From Sulfurospirillum multivorans DSM 12446 (GTDB taxonomy: Bacteria > Campylobacterota > Campylobacteria > Campylobacterales > Sulfurospirillaceae): a DNA stretch of 64,000 nt. The DNA lies in NCBI RefSeq assembly GCF_000568815.1, contig NZ_CP007201.1:682001-746000 (forward strand). Reading direction: 5' to 3'. The notes below the pieces were generated by a model, which searched no databases, was not told the DNA's origin, and worked only from the letters and a program-made list of their open reading frames with translations. The translations under genes and the position numbers were made by a program. Position 1 is the first letter of the stretch, and the number at the start of each line of letters is the position of its first letter. Below are positions 16,783-25,224 of this stretch, in pieces.

Positions 16783-17321
16783 TCGAAGTTTTACTGTTAG
16801 CATTTGCCTTAAGTATGGACGCTTTTGCAGTCTCCATCGGTCTTGGGGCTAAACAAAATGGTTATACGACCAAAGCACTAGCCCTTAAAGCGGGGCTCTT
16901 TTTTGGTATTTTTCAAGCACTGATGCCACTCATTGGTTACGCAGGTGGAAAAGGTGTGCTTGGTTTTGTGAGCGAATACGCGCACTACATCGCATTTGGA
17001 CTCTTGCTGCTCATTGGTGCGAAGATGATCTACGAAGGGCTCAATGAAGGTGTTGGCGAAGAGCTTGCAAAGATTACCAATAAAATCATGCTCACCTTAG
17101 CGATTGCAACGAGCATTGACGCGATGGCGGCTGGGTTTAGTTTGATGCTTTTAGACCTCAATCCGCTGCTCGCCTGTGTCATCATCGGCTTGACCACCTT
17201 TATCATCAGCTTCATCGGTGTGCATGTGGGAAAACTAACAGGAACGTGGTTGGAGAGCAGAGCGGAGATTTTTGGTGGCGTAATTTTGGTGGCGATTGGA
17301 TTTCGAATTCTGTTTTTTTAA
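16779..17321 (+). CDS. mntP: Manganese efflux pump MntP
   Basis: 180 aa from the ATG at 16779 (ATGA overlap with polA), preceded by GGGGAGAA. Six membrane segments in two DUF204 repeats are visible, with the acidic signature AFALSMDAFAVSIGLG (about residues 8-23) and its counterpart AIATSIDAMAAGFSL (about 108-122), whose Asp residues bind the metal. Exports Mn2+ from the cytosol across the inner membrane. It ends convergently with the YgjP-like gene; the two stop codons share three bases. Confidence 0.93.
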   Translation: MIEVLLLAFALSMDAFAVSIGLGAKQNGYTTKALALKAGLFFGIFQALMPLIGYAGGKGVLGFVSEYAHYIAFGLLLLIGAKMIYEGLNEGVGEELAKITNKIMLTLAIATSIDAMAAGFSLMLLDLNPLLACVIIGLTTFIISFIGVHVGKLTGTWLESRAEIFGGVILVAIGFRILFF

Positions 17322-17932
17322 GAGAGCGATGGCGAATAATTTTTTAGGATTTTTTCACAGTTTTTATATTCAGGCATAAACTCACCCACGCAGTTCCAAA
17401 ACGCTTTTTGGTGGTGTTTGTGCTCAATATGTGAGAGCTCGTGGATGACGATGTAGGTGATGCACTCAAGAGGGAGTTGCGCAAGGCTTAGGTTGAAGCT
17501 AAGTTCATTGGTATGGCTGCAACTTCCCCATCGCCTTTTAGCTTTTCGAAAGCGGACATGTGTGGGTTTTACCCCCATCAAAAAGCTCCACTCTTCCACT
17601 AGGCGTGTCACCAAAGGAATGCTCTTTTCTCTGTAAAAAGACTCAGGCGTTTGGTTTACATGTAAAAGAATTGGCTCTCCCAAATAGAGCACTCTTCCTT
17701 CATTTTCAAACAACGATGCAAGTGTTGTGCGCTCTTTGACCGCTCTCATTTTTGCAAAGATCCAGAGCGCTTTTTGCATCACCAAGGTATGAATGTAGGC
17801 TGTATTGGAGGAAGGGGTTTTGACGATGACCCCTTGGATGAGGTCTATCTTGATGTAGAAGTTTTTAAGACGCTTGTTTGTGATGATGGAGTATGAAAGT
17901 TTTTGCCCTTCATACTCTAAAATGTTAGTCAA
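17318..17932 (-). CDS. YgjP/DUF45-type zinc metallopeptidase (M48-related)
   Basis: About 204 aa if it starts at the TTG at 17930-17932, which overlaps the dnaJ stop; an ATG at 17974 inside dnaJ is the alternative. The catalytic motif is [11 protein letters not shown] (HExxH with a third His five residues on), preceded by [15 protein letters not shown], both diagnostic of the YgjP family. Probably a cytosolic zinc protease of unknown substrate. Overlap with dnaJ implies translational coupling, and a link with protein quality control is a guess. A palindrome copy (core 17656) is read as LHVN. Confidence 0.82.
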   Translation of the reverse strand: MTNILEYEGQKLSYSIITNKRLKNFYIKIDLIQGVIVKTPSSNTAYIHTLVMQKALWIFAKMRAVKERTTLASLFENEGRVLYLGEPILLHVNQTPESFYREKSIPLVTRLVEEWSFLMGVKPTHVRFRKAKRRWGSCSHTNELSFNLSLAQLPLECITYIVIHELSHIEHKHHQKAFWNCVGEFMPEYKNCEKILKNYSPSLS

Positions 17933-19061
17933 ACCAGCTTTTGATTTTATCGAAGACGCTTTCAAATTTTTCATCTTTGTGTTTGGTTTCAATGCCAAAT
18001 TCTGCTTGGAGTTTCTCAAGCATCTCTTTTTGCTCTTTGGTCAGCTTTTTAGGGTAACGAACCGAAATTTGCGCGATCATGCTTCCAAGTTGATGAGTAT
18101 GCACGTTTTTGACACCCTCTTTTTTGAAGATGAATTGCTGTTTATCTTTCGCGCCCAAAGGAAGTTCAAGTTCGGTTTCGCCACGAATCGTTGGAATTTT
18201 GATCGTTTGACCTAGGGCTACTTGGGTGAAAAAGATGGGGACTTCGATGTAAATATCATCATTATGGCGCACAAAATGCTCATCTTCTTTGACATGCACT
18301 AAGATGTAAAGGTCACCTCTGGTTCCACGCTCATCGATGTTGCCTTTTCCTGCTACGCGAATGCGGTTGTTGTTGTCAATGCCCTCAGGAATGTCAATGG
18401 TGACTTTATCGTCCACTTGACTAAAACCTTTGCCGTTACAGCTTGGGCATGGATTGGTGACAACACTGCCTTTGCCATTACACGCAGGGCAGGTTTGAGA
18501 AAAGGTCATAAAGCCTTGTCGATAAAAGACTTGTCCTTTACCTTTACACTCTTTGCATGTCGCCTTAGCTTTGTCTTTGCTTCCGGTACCATCACACGTC
18601 TCGCAGGGTTTTTTATAGGAGAAACTGACCTCTTTTTTACATCCAAAAATGGCTTCATTAAACGCTAGCGTGACTTCAGCTTCGAGGTCGAGGTTGTATT
18701 TGCGATTTTGTTTCGCGCCATTGCCACCAAAACCGCCGCTACTGCTAAATCCTCCGCCAAAGACAGACTCAAAGATGGAACCAAGATCGCCCATAATGTC
18801 TTCATAGCGCATATCGGAGAAATGGCTAAAGCCTTGAGAGTCAAGTCCTGATTTGCCGTAACGATCATACGTGGAGCGTTTTTGCTCGTCGCTTAAGACT
18901 TGGTAGGCTTCATTGATCGCTTTAAATTTCTCTTCAGCCTCTTTGTCACCTTGGTTGCGGTCAGGATGGAATTGCAACGCTAATTTTCGGTATGCTTTTT
19001 TAATCTCTGCAGCATCTGCAGATCTACTAATTTCCAATATTTCGTAATATTCTAGATCCAC
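17925..19061 (-). CDS. dnaJ: Chaperone DnaJ (Hsp40)
   Basis: 378 aa from the GTG at 19061 (V-DLEYYEIL); this start matches family N-termini, while the ATG at 19097 would add 12 odd residues encoded partly by a palindrome. J domain at 1-70 with HPDRNQGD, Gly/Phe-rich linker (about 75-115), four CxxCxGxG zinc repeats ([32 protein letters not shown]), then the substrate-binding C-terminal domain. Co-chaperone of DnaK in the cytosol. AAAGAG from the palindrome (core 19073) lies just upstream as ribosome-binding site. The ygjP-like gene is coupled downstream. Confidence 0.97.
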   Translation of the reverse strand: MDLEYYEILEISRSADAAEIKKAYRKLALQFHPDRNQGDKEAEEKFKAINEAYQVLSDEQKRSTYDRYGKSGLDSQGFSHFSDMRYEDIMGDLGSIFESVFGGGFSSSGGFGGNGAKQNRKYNLDLEAEVTLAFNEAIFGCKKEVSFSYKKPCETCDGTGSKDKAKATCKECKGKGQVFYRQGFMTFSQTCPACNGKGSVVTNPCPSCNGKGFSQVDDKVTIDIPEGIDNNNRIRVAGKGNIDERGTRGDLYILVHVKEDEHFVRHNDDIYIEVPIFFTQVALGQTIKIPTIRGETELELPLGAKDKQQFIFKKEGVKNVHTHQLGSMIAQISVRYPKKLTKEQKEMLEKLQAEFGIETKHKDEKFESVFDKIKSWFD

Positions 19062-19139
19062 TATTGTTCTCTTTACATGTAAGATTTTGAAGATCACGAT
19101 TTTATCAAATTCTAGTTTAAAATTTGGTTGTTAAGGTAG

Positions 19140-19167
19140 GTTAACAAATCGTTAAAGGCTTGTTAAC
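19140..19167. repeat. 8-bp inverted repeat upstream of the Spy-like gene, possible operator
   Basis: GTTAACAA (19140-19147) and TTGTTAAC (19160-19167) are perfect inverted repeats with a 12-base spacer, in the 151-base gap between divergent dnaJ and the Spy-like gene. The arrangement fits a dimeric regulator site, but no regulator is identified. Confidence 0.4.
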
Positions 19168-19212
19168 AGCCACCGTGTACTATTTCAGTATCAAACTTTT
19201 AAGGAGTAGATT

Positions 19213-19725
19213 ATGAAAAGAACAATCTTAACGCTAGCAACTTTGGTTGCGCTTGGAACGACAAGCACCTTTGCTTATGGAATGAATGGTAACTGCCAAG
19301 GCATGCCATCGAATGGTATGGGCATGATGCAAGGTGGTGGAATGGGTGGACAAGGTATGATGAATGGTAACAAAGGTGGCATGATGATGGGTATGCCTAT
19401 GTTCCAGCAACTTGACCTTACAGATGACCAACGTCATAAATTAGCTGTTTTGCAAAGTGAAATGAAGTTAGAAATGACAAAACTACGTGATCCAAAAATG
19501 ATGACTAAAATGCAAGATCTCATGAGTGGCGAGAGCTTCAACAAAAAAGAGTTCATCAAGCTTCACACTGAAATGCACGAAAAAATGGTAGCTGTTCAAG
19601 CCGATCACATGGAAAAAGTGTTTAACATTTTAACCAAAGAACAACGTGCTGAACTTAAAACATTGATGAGCCAAAAACCTAGCAGACGCGCTCCTGGGCA
19701 AGCACCTGCACCTGTCAGTAAATAA
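19213..19725 (+). CDS. Spy/CpxP-family periplasmic LTXXQ protein, Met-rich
   Basis: 170 aa with a Sec signal peptide (MKRTILTLATLVALGTTSTFA, cleavage likely after A21) and AAGGAG before the ATG. A Met/Gly/Asn-rich segment (about 23-66) is suited to binding copper or other soft metals. Then follow helices with LDLTDDQRHKL (about 75) and LTKEQRAEL (about 141), the two LTxxQ motifs of the Spy/CpxP family of periplasmic chaperones and metal-stress sensors. Monocistronic, with its own strong terminator and a possible operator upstream. Role in envelope or copper stress is inferred. Confidence 0.82.
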   Translation: MKRTILTLATLVALGTTSTFAYGMNGNCQGMPSNGMGMMQGGGMGGQGMMNGNKGGMMMGMPMFQQLDLTDDQRHKLAVLQSEMKLEMTKLRDPKMMTKMQDLMSGESFNKKEFIKLHTEMHEKMVAVQADHMEKVFNILTKEQRAELKTLMSQKPSRRAPGQAPAPVSK

Positions 19726-19747
19726 ATAGCCCTTATTAAAAATTTTT

Positions 19748-19774
19748 AAGACCTCCTCTTCGGAGGTCTTTTTC
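19748..19774 (+). terminator. Intrinsic terminator of the Spy-like gene
   Basis: AAGACCTCC (19748-19756) pairs perfectly with GGAGGTCTT (19762-19770) around a TCTTC loop, and TTTCT follows. Confidence 0.85.
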
Positions 19775-19784
19775 TAACCTTCCT

Positions 19785-19794
19785 TTACATGTAA
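19785..19794. repeat. Palindrome copy between the Spy-like and SLAC1 genes
   Basis: Within exact TTTACATGTAAA (19784-19795), ten bases after the terminator; flanks CC on the left and CT on the right. Confidence 0.8.
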
Positions 19795-19926
19795 ACTCTT
19801 TCTTCTTCACACAATTCCTTTTTTTTACTTTAGACAAAACAATTGACTAGGATTATTTAGCTCTTTATGTCTGCACGCTTGCTATAGTTACATCAAAATT
19901 TATTAATATAATAATAAAGGATGGTT

Positions 19927-20895
19927 ATGGAAGTAATGCAAGAAGCGGAGCAAAATAGACTCAAATTTTTCCCCATTATGATGTATGCAACGGTCATGGG
20001 TATGAGTGGTTTGACCATCATGTACCAAAAAGCTGCCCTTTGGTTAGGCTTTTCAGCACTGATCGGTGAAGGTTTAATGGCGATCACAACGCTACTTTTT
20101 GGTGTGATCAGTGTGATTTATATCACAAAGTTTTTGAAGTACAGTGCTGCTGTTAAAAAAGAGTTTAGCCATCCTGTGCGTATTAACTTTTTTGCAGCGG
20201 TTTCGATCTCTATGCTTATGTTGGCGATTATCTACAAAGAGCATTATCCCTCTGTTGCAGCCTTTTTTTGGTACCCAGGCGCGGTACTTCATTTTTACTT
20301 AACGATGCACACGATCTCCTTTTGGATCAACAACAACCAAGAGTTAGATCACTCCAATCCTGCGTGGTTTATCCCCATTGTGGGCAATGTTCTCATCCCT
20401 GTGGCAGGTGTTGGGTTTGCAAGCCAAGGTGTGTTGCTCTATTTCTTTAGCACGGGCATCTTCTTTTGGGTGATTTTGTTTGCTATTTTGCTTAATCGCA
20501 TCATTTTTCACCACCAGATGGCAAACAAATTTATGCCAACGATGTTTATTCTCATCGCACCGCCTGCGGTTGGGTTTCTTGCGTATGTAAAGATTTATGA
20601 AGTCATCGACACCTTTGCGATGATCTTATTTAATCTCGCACTCTTTTTCACCTTCTTGATCGCCTTTATGTATAAAAACTTCATTAAAATCAAGTTTTTT
20701 ATCTCGTGGTGGGCGTTTGTCTTCCCTGTGGCGGCAATGGCGATTAGCACGATGCTCATGTACCATCAAACGCAAGACATTCCCTTGTTGGTACTTGCGT
20801 ATACGATGATAGTTGTTACAAGCGTTATTATCACGATCGTCATTTATCAAACGCTGATCCACATGCAAAAAGGTGACATCTGCGTTCAAGAGTAA
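19927..20895 (+). CDS. SLAC1/TehA-family anion channel or transporter
   Basis: 322 aa from the ATG at 19927, which has AAAGG six bases upstream; the in-frame ATG at 19921 is too close to that site. About ten hydrophobic helices are visible, with the family's N-terminal MGMSGLTIMYQKA and PAWFIPIVGNVLIPVAG (about 142-158). TehA/SLAC1 proteins are inner-membrane trimers that conduct anions or confer tellurite resistance. The actual substrate is unknown. The small gene that follows is 24 bases away and probably co-transcribed. Confidence 0.82.
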   Translation: MEVMQEAEQNRLKFFPIMMYATVMGMSGLTIMYQKAALWLGFSALIGEGLMAITTLLFGVISVIYITKFLKYSAAVKKEFSHPVRINFFAAVSISMLMLAIIYKEHYPSVAAFFWYPGAVLHFYLTMHTISFWINNNQELDHSNPAWFIPIVGNVLIPVAGVGFASQGVLLYFFSTGIFFWVILFAILLNRIIFHHQMANKFMPTMFILIAPPAVGFLAYVKIYEVIDTFAMILFNLALFFTFLIAFMYKNFIKIKFFISWWAFVFPVAAMAISTMLMYHQTQDIPLLVLAYTMIVVTSVIITIVIYQTLIHMQKGDICVQE

Positions 20896-20919
20896 ATTAA
20901 AATCCCAAAGGAAAATTCA

Positions 20920-21312
20920 ATGCAAAAAACAATTTTTATGGACAAATACCCGCTGTATTCGCTGCTCATTCAGAAGAGTGAGACGGGTTATGAAAACGTT
21001 GGGCAGATCATTGCCTATTTTAAAGAGAAGATCAGTGAGCATCCTATCGCGAAATTTATCGCGGTGTTTGATCATTATGCGCACACAAAATCCTTAGGTG
21101 GTGAGATCATGGAAGGGCTCAAAGATGCTCAAAATATCATCTTCTGCTTTGGTCCTATAATCCCCAATACCAAAATCGTCGCGGTGCGTCCTCGCAGTAT
21201 TGCTGTTTGCGAATTAGAGGACTCTTTTATCATCGAATTTTTAGAAGCACCCAAAGAAGAGATGCACGCTTTGATGGAATCTTGGGCAAAAGCTCTCGTT
21301 GAAGTTAAATAG
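20920..21312 (+). CDS. Conserved hypothetical protein (130 aa)
   Basis: 130 aa, AAAGGA before the ATG. Compact alpha/beta sequence with no signal peptide or membrane segment. It starts MQKTIFMDKYPLYSLLIQK and contains FDHYAHTKSLGG, AQNIIFCFGP and PRSIAVCELEDSFIIEF. Two single Cys residues and a DHYAH motif could bind metal, but nothing proves it. I recall similar uncharacterised proteins in Campylobacterota next to redox genes. It probably shares the mRNA of the SLAC1-type gene and ends at a strong hairpin. Confidence 0.6.
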   Translation: MQKTIFMDKYPLYSLLIQKSETGYENVGQIIAYFKEKISEHPIAKFIAVFDHYAHTKSLGGEIMEGLKDAQNIIFCFGPIIPNTKIVAVRPRSIAVCELEDSFIIEFLEAPKEEMHALMESWAKALVEVK

Positions 21313-21324
21313 TTCTATAATCAT

Positions 21325-21364
21325 TTACATGTAAGATACAAGAGCAATCATGCGCTCTTGTATC
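21325..21364 (+). terminator. Palindrome copy followed by an 11-bp terminator hairpin
   Basis: The core TTACATGTAA (21325-21334) is followed at once by GATACAAGAGC (21335-21345), which pairs perfectly with GCTCTTGTATC (21354-21364) across an 8-base loop. A pyrimidine-rich tail follows. Confidence 0.7.
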
Positions 21365-21437
21365 ACTATGGCTTTCTTCTCTCTTTGTCTCTGCTTTTTA
21401 TAAGCACTCCATTTATAAAATATTAACTAATAAAAAT

Positions 21438-21443
21438 TATAAT
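21438..21443 (+). promoter_or_regulatory. -10 element of the cyd operon
   Basis: TATAAT 30 bases before the DUF4492 ATG at 21474 in a very AT-rich leader; AGGAAA precedes the start codon. Confidence 0.5.
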
Positions 21444-21473
21444 TCAATAAAATAAATAATCAGGAAAAAACAG

Positions 21474-21686
21474 ATGAATTTTCGATTTTGGATAGCTCTC
21501 TATAAAGAGGGTTTTAGCCATTTAGGGGTTGGAAAAACATTGTGGAAAGTGATTTTTATTAAGCTTTTGGTGATGATAGTTCTCTTCAAAGGACTCTTCT
21601 TCAACGAAACCCTGCATACGCTCTTTGATGACGAAACGCAAAAAAGTGAGTATGTATTAGATAATTTAACAAAGGATCTCAAGTGA
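21474..21686 (+). CDS. DUF4492 small membrane protein, cyd operon
   Basis: 70 aa with one membrane helix (about residues 23-42, VIFIKLLVMIVLFKGLFF), flanked by an N-terminal FRFWIALYKEGF and an acidic, Lys-containing tail. DUF4492 genes regularly precede cydAB, as here, so it is presumably an assembly factor or accessory subunit of cytochrome bd. The stop overlaps the cydA GTG start, implying translational coupling. Confidence 0.82.
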   Translation: MNFRFWIALYKEGFSHLGVGKTLWKVIFIKLLVMIVLFKGLFFNETLHTLFDDETQKSEYVLDNLTKDLK

Positions 21687-23212
21687 ATGAACTCGCTTCG
21701 GTGGATTGGAGTAGGGCGCAATTTGCGCTGACCGCCATCTACCATTTTTTATTTGTTCCCTTAACATTGGGACTCAGTTTTTTAGTGGCAATTATGGAGA
21801 CACTTTATGTCAAAACGGGTGATCTTGAGTGGAAAAAAGCAACCAAGTTTTGGATGACGCTTTTTGCCATAAACTTTGCCATCGGCGTTGCCACAGGGCT
21901 CATTATGGAGTTTGAATTTGGTACCAACTGGGCGAATTATTCGTGGTTTGTCGGTGACATCTTTGGCGCACCACTTGCGGTGGAAGGCATTTTAGCCTTT
22001 TTTATGGAATCCACCTTTTTTGCGGTCATGTTTTTTGGTTGGAACAAAGTCAGCAAAGGCTTTCACCTGCTCTCCACATGGTTGGTTGCCCTTGGCTCAA
22101 ACCTCTCTGCCTTTTGGATTTTAGTGGCGAACGGTTGGATGCAATATCCTGTTGGCATGGTGTTTAATCCAGACAGTGCGCGCAACGAGATGGCAAACTT
22201 TTTTGATGTTTTGCTCTCACCTGTGGCAATTGCAAAGTTTCTGCATACAGTTGCAAGTGGCTATGTGATCGGGTCCTTGTTTGTTGTAGGCATCTCTGCA
22301 TGGTTTTTACTTAAAAAACGCGATCTTCATTTTGCCAAACGGAGTATGCTTGTGGGAGCTTCCTTTGGTCTACTCACCTCCATTTTTTTAACCCTTAGCG
22401 GTGATGAGAGTGCCTATCAGGTTGCACAACATCAACCGGTTAAGCTTGCAGCGATGGAAGGGATTTATAAAGGAGAACATCGTGCCGGTCTTATTGCGTT
22501 TGCCGTTTTAAATCCTGATAAAAAAATAGGCGATGATCTGCACCCGTTTATTGGTGATATTGAGATACCGTATCTTCTCTCGTTTCTAGGATACCGCAAC
22601 ATTGAGGCGTTTGTGCCAGGGTTAGATGATTTGGTGTATGGCAATCCCTCTAAAGGTGTTATATCGGCAAGCGAGCGTATTGAAAGTGGCAAAATAGCCC
22701 TGGGTGCGCTTAAGAGCTATCGTGAAGCGAAAAAAGAGGGTAATGCGGCTTTAATGCAAGAATCCCACACGCTTTTAACGACGCATATGCCCAACTTTGG
22801 CTATGGTTATTTGGACAAACCTGAGCAGATCGTGCCTCCCATTGCCCTAACATTTTATACGTTCCATCTGATGGTCAGTCTTGGGATGTGGTTTTTAGCA
22901 CTGTTTATCATTGTGCTTTTTCTCTTAATGAAGCGTGAGATAATGCGTTATAAACCTGTTTTGTATGCAGCGCTTTGGAGCATTCCTTTGGGTTACATTG
23001 CCGCTGAATGCGGTTGGATTGTGGCGGAGGTTGGCAGACAGCCGTGGGCGATTCAAGACTTGATGCCCGTGCACATTGCTGCAACGAACTTAGGTAGCGG
23101 GAATGTGATGATCTCATTTACCCTGTTTGCCATACTTTTTACCCTTTTGTTGATTGCTGAAATTAAGATTATGTTGAAGCAAATCGCAATCGGCCCTGAT
23201 GGAGGTCACTGA
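21683..23212 (+). CDS. cydA: Cytochrome bd ubiquinol oxidase subunit I
   Basis: 509 aa, GTG start overlapping the DUF4492 stop, AAAGGA upstream. LTAIYHFLFVPLTLGLSFLV near the start contains the His ligand of heme b595. GRQPWAIQDLMP is the conserved GRQPW block. The region around residues 250-380 is long, consistent with the long Q-loop subfamily of E. coli bd-I rather than short-loop CIO enzymes. Inner-membrane quinol oxidase with high oxygen affinity, useful to a microaerophile or for oxygen detoxification. Confidence 0.96.
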   Translation: MNELASVDWSRAQFALTAIYHFLFVPLTLGLSFLVAIMETLYVKTGDLEWKKATKFWMTLFAINFAIGVATGLIMEFEFGTNWANYSWFVGDIFGAPLAVEGILAFFMESTFFAVMFFGWNKVSKGFHLLSTWLVALGSNLSAFWILVANGWMQYPVGMVFNPDSARNEMANFFDVLLSPVAIAKFLHTVASGYVIGSLFVVGISAWFLLKKRDLHFAKRSMLVGASFGLLTSIFLTLSGDESAYQVAQHQPVKLAAMEGIYKGEHRAGLIAFAVLNPDKKIGDDLHPFIGDIEIPYLLSFLGYRNIEAFVPGLDDLVYGNPSKGVISASERIESGKIALGALKSYREAKKEGNAALMQESHTLLTTHMPNFGYGYLDKPEQIVPPIALTFYTFHLMVSLGMWFLALFIIVLFLLMKREIMRYKPVLYAALWSIPLGYIAAECGWIVAEVGRQPWAIQDLMPVHIAATNLGSGNVMISFTLFAILFTLLLIAEIKIMLKQIAIGPDGGH

Positions 23213-24345
23213 TGTTTGAACTACTCTCCTTGCTTCAATTGCAACAGTTGTGGTGGATTATTGTAAGCCTTTTAGGAGGCGTTTTTGCGTTTTTGCTGTT
23301 TGTGCAAGGGGGTCAAACTTTGCTGTTTTCCCTTCCTGCCAATGAAACAGAAAAAACGATGTTGGTCAACTCTTTGGGGCGAAAATGGGAGCTTGGCTTT
23401 ACCACATTGGTTCTGTTTGGTGGTGCTTTATTTGCCGCATTTCCTCTGTTTTACGCAACCAGTTTTGGGGGTGCGTATTGGGTCTGGCTTGCCATTTTGT
23501 TCTGTTTTATCATCCAAGCGGTCAGTTACGAGTACCGCAAAAGGCCGGATAATTTTTTAGGAACGAAAACGTACGAACGCTTTTTGTACCTCAATGGAAG
23601 CTTAGGTGTTTTACTCTTAGGCATTGCCATCAGCACCTTTTTTAGCGGGGCCCAGTTTCATCTCGATGAGAATCGCTTTGTCTTTTGGGATAACCCTTTG
23701 CGGGGGTTAGAAGCGCTATGGAATCCGTTTAATTATCTTTTAGCGTTCACGCTTTTCTTTCTTTCACGCATTGGTGCGGGGCTTTATTTTATCAATAATA
23801 TTGACCATGACGCTTTACATGTAAAGATCAAAACGATGCTGAGATCACACACATTGCTCTTCTTACTCTTCTTTGTAAGCTTTATGGGTTGGATTCTCAC
23901 CAAAGAGGGATTTGCCTATGATCCTCTCACCAAAGCGGTGATGATCGTGCCGTATCACTATCTCAACAATTTTGCCCAAATGCCTTGGGTGTTAGCGCTT
24001 TTTGGTCTGGGAGTGTGTTTGGTCGTTTTTGGCGTGTCGCGCGCCCTTTTTAGTACCAGTAAAACAAGTATTAAGCCTTTTGGTGTGGGCGTTATTTTTA
24101 CGGTGACGGCACTGTTTCTCACGGTTGGACTGAACTATACCGTTTTTTACCCCTCTTTGAGCGATTTGCAAAGTTCATTGCACATTGAAAATGCGAGTGG
24201 AAGCTTCTACACACTGACCACGATGAGTTATTTGGGGTTAATGATTCCGTTTGTTGTGGCATACATTGCTTACGCGTGGTATGCCATGAATCGTGTGAAA
24301 ATTACGGAAGCAGAGATGAACGACTCTAGCCAACATCACTATTAG
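23212..24345 (+). CDS. cydB: Cytochrome bd ubiquinol oxidase subunit II
   Basis: 377 aa, eight or nine membrane helices. It starts one base into the cydA stop (TGATG). Typical CydB stretches are WWIIVSLLGGVFAFLLFVQGG near the N-terminus, LGRKWELGFTTLVLFGGALF, YEYRKRPDN, and FVVAYIAYAWYAMNR at the end. The helix-loop near residue 200 contains a palindrome copy (core 23815), read as ALHVKIK in a cytosolic loop. It pairs with CydA to form the oxidase. Confidence 0.95.
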   Translation: MFELLSLLQLQQLWWIIVSLLGGVFAFLLFVQGGQTLLFSLPANETEKTMLVNSLGRKWELGFTTLVLFGGALFAAFPLFYATSFGGAYWVWLAILFCFIIQAVSYEYRKRPDNFLGTKTYERFLYLNGSLGVLLLGIAISTFFSGAQFHLDENRFVFWDNPLRGLEALWNPFNYLLAFTLFFLSRIGAGLYFINNIDHDALHVKIKTMLRSHTLLFLLFFVSFMGWILTKEGFAYDPLTKAVMIVPYHYLNNFAQMPWVLALFGLGVCLVVFGVSRALFSTSKTSIKPFGVGVIFTVTALFLTVGLNYTVFYPSLSDLQSSLHIENASGSFYTLTTMSYLGLMIPFVVAYIAYAWYAMNRVKITEAEMNDSSQHHY

Positions 24346-24354
24346 GAGAACAGT

Positions 24355-24459
24355 ATGGATTATACACATTCGCTTTTATGGTTACTATCATGGCCACTGC
24401 TGATTGGATTAAGTTATGGATTTATTCGCTTAAATCTCTATATTCTTAAAGATGAGTAA
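24355..24459 (+). CDS. 34-aa third protein of the cyd operon, CydX-like
   Basis: ATG at 24355 with AGGAGAA seven bases upstream, 9 bases after cydB, stop TAA at 24457-24459. The peptide has one strongly hydrophobic helix (about residues 7-24, LLWLLSWPLLIGLSYGFI), a short Arg/Asn turn and an acidic end (LKDE). Size, topology and position match CydX/CbdX-type subunits that stabilise the heme-containing helices of cytochrome bd. The sequence itself is not clearly CydX, so this may be a lineage-specific analogue. Confidence 0.75.
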   Translation: MDYTHSLLWLLSWPLLIGLSYGFIRLNLYILKDE

Positions 24460-24521
24460 AGGATTTCCCTTTATTCATCTCTCTCTGCTCGTTCTATTAA
24501 AGAAAAGAGAGACAAATTCAG

Positions 24522-24527
24522 TATAAT
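24522..24527 (+). promoter_or_regulatory. -10 element of the racRS-recR operon
   Basis: TATAAT 25 bases before the response-regulator ATG at 24553, after a short A/G-rich tract that could end cyd transcription. Confidence 0.5.
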
Positions 24528-24552
24528 TGTAAAAAAGCTCTAAGGTCATAGA

Positions 24553-25224
24553 ATGATTAATGTTTTGATGATAGAAGATGATGCTGAGTTTGCTGAAATC
24601 TTAAGTGAATACCTCGCGAAATACAATATCAAAATCACCAATTATGAAGACCCTTACTTGGGGTTAACGGCGGGCATTAAAAAGTACGATCTGTTGATTT
24701 TAGATCTGACGTTGCCTGGGATGGATGGACTCGAAGTCTGTAAAGAGATCGTGGCACAGTACGATATTCCCATCATTATCTCCTCAGCGCGCAGTGACAT
24801 TAGCGACAAAGTCATTGGGCTTCAAATCGGGGCGGATGATTACTTGCCAAAGCCGTACGATCCTAAAGAGATGTACGCGCGCATTCAAAGTTTAATTCGC
24901 CGTTACAAAAAGAGTTCCACACTCGAAGACCAACAAGGATCAAGCCTCTTCTTGGTCGATGAAAAACGCCATGAGATCTCGTTCAAAAATGAAGTCTTAA
25001 GTTTAACGCCTGCTGAGTATGAGATTCTTTCGTACATGATCAAGCAAAACGGTTTTTCGATTTCACGTGAACAGCTGGTGTACAACTGCAAATCCCTGAA
25101 AGATAAAGGCTCAAAAAGTTTAGATGTCATCATCGGACGATTACGTGCTAAAATTGGCGATGACTCGAAGAGTCCTGAATACATCCACTCGGTTCGAGGG
25201 ATTGGGTATAAGCTGGTTGGATGA
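24553..25224 (+). CDS. racR: OmpR-family response regulator, RacR/ArsR-like
   Basis: 223 aa. Receiver domain at residues 1-120 with acidic pocket EDD (8-10), phospho-acceptor Asp in LLILDLTLPGMDG (about 50-54) and conserved Lys in LPKPYDP (about 101). Winged-helix DNA-binding domain at 130-223 ends in SVRGIGYKLVG. The N-terminus and DPYLGL segment closely resemble H. pylori ArsR and C. jejuni RacR. The order regulator-kinase-recR with dnaJ nearby, as I recall it for C. jejuni, favours RacR. Overlaps the kinase gene by four bases. Confidence 0.85.
   Translation: MINVLMIEDDAEFAEILSEYLAKYNIKITNYEDPYLGLTAGIKKYDLLILDLTLPGMDGLEVCKEIVAQYDIPIIISSARSDISDKVIGLQIGADDYLPKPYDPKEMYARIQSLIRRYKKSSTLEDQQGSSLFLVDEKRHEISFKNEVLSLTPAEYEILSYMIKQNGFSISREQLVYNCKSLKDKGSKSLDVIIGRLRAKIGDDSKSPEYIHSVRGIGYKLVG

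Noticed and set aside
16018..16803. Open frame of 261 aa on the minus strand inside polA
   Set aside because: It lies opposite the conserved polymerase domain and reads as a random Phe/Lys/Cys-rich protein without a start signal.
18998..19097. dnaJ starting at the ATG at 19097
   Set aside because: The extra 12 residues ([12 protein letters not shown]) include the palindrome-encoded LHVK and do not match DnaJ N-termini; the GTG at 19061 gives the standard start.
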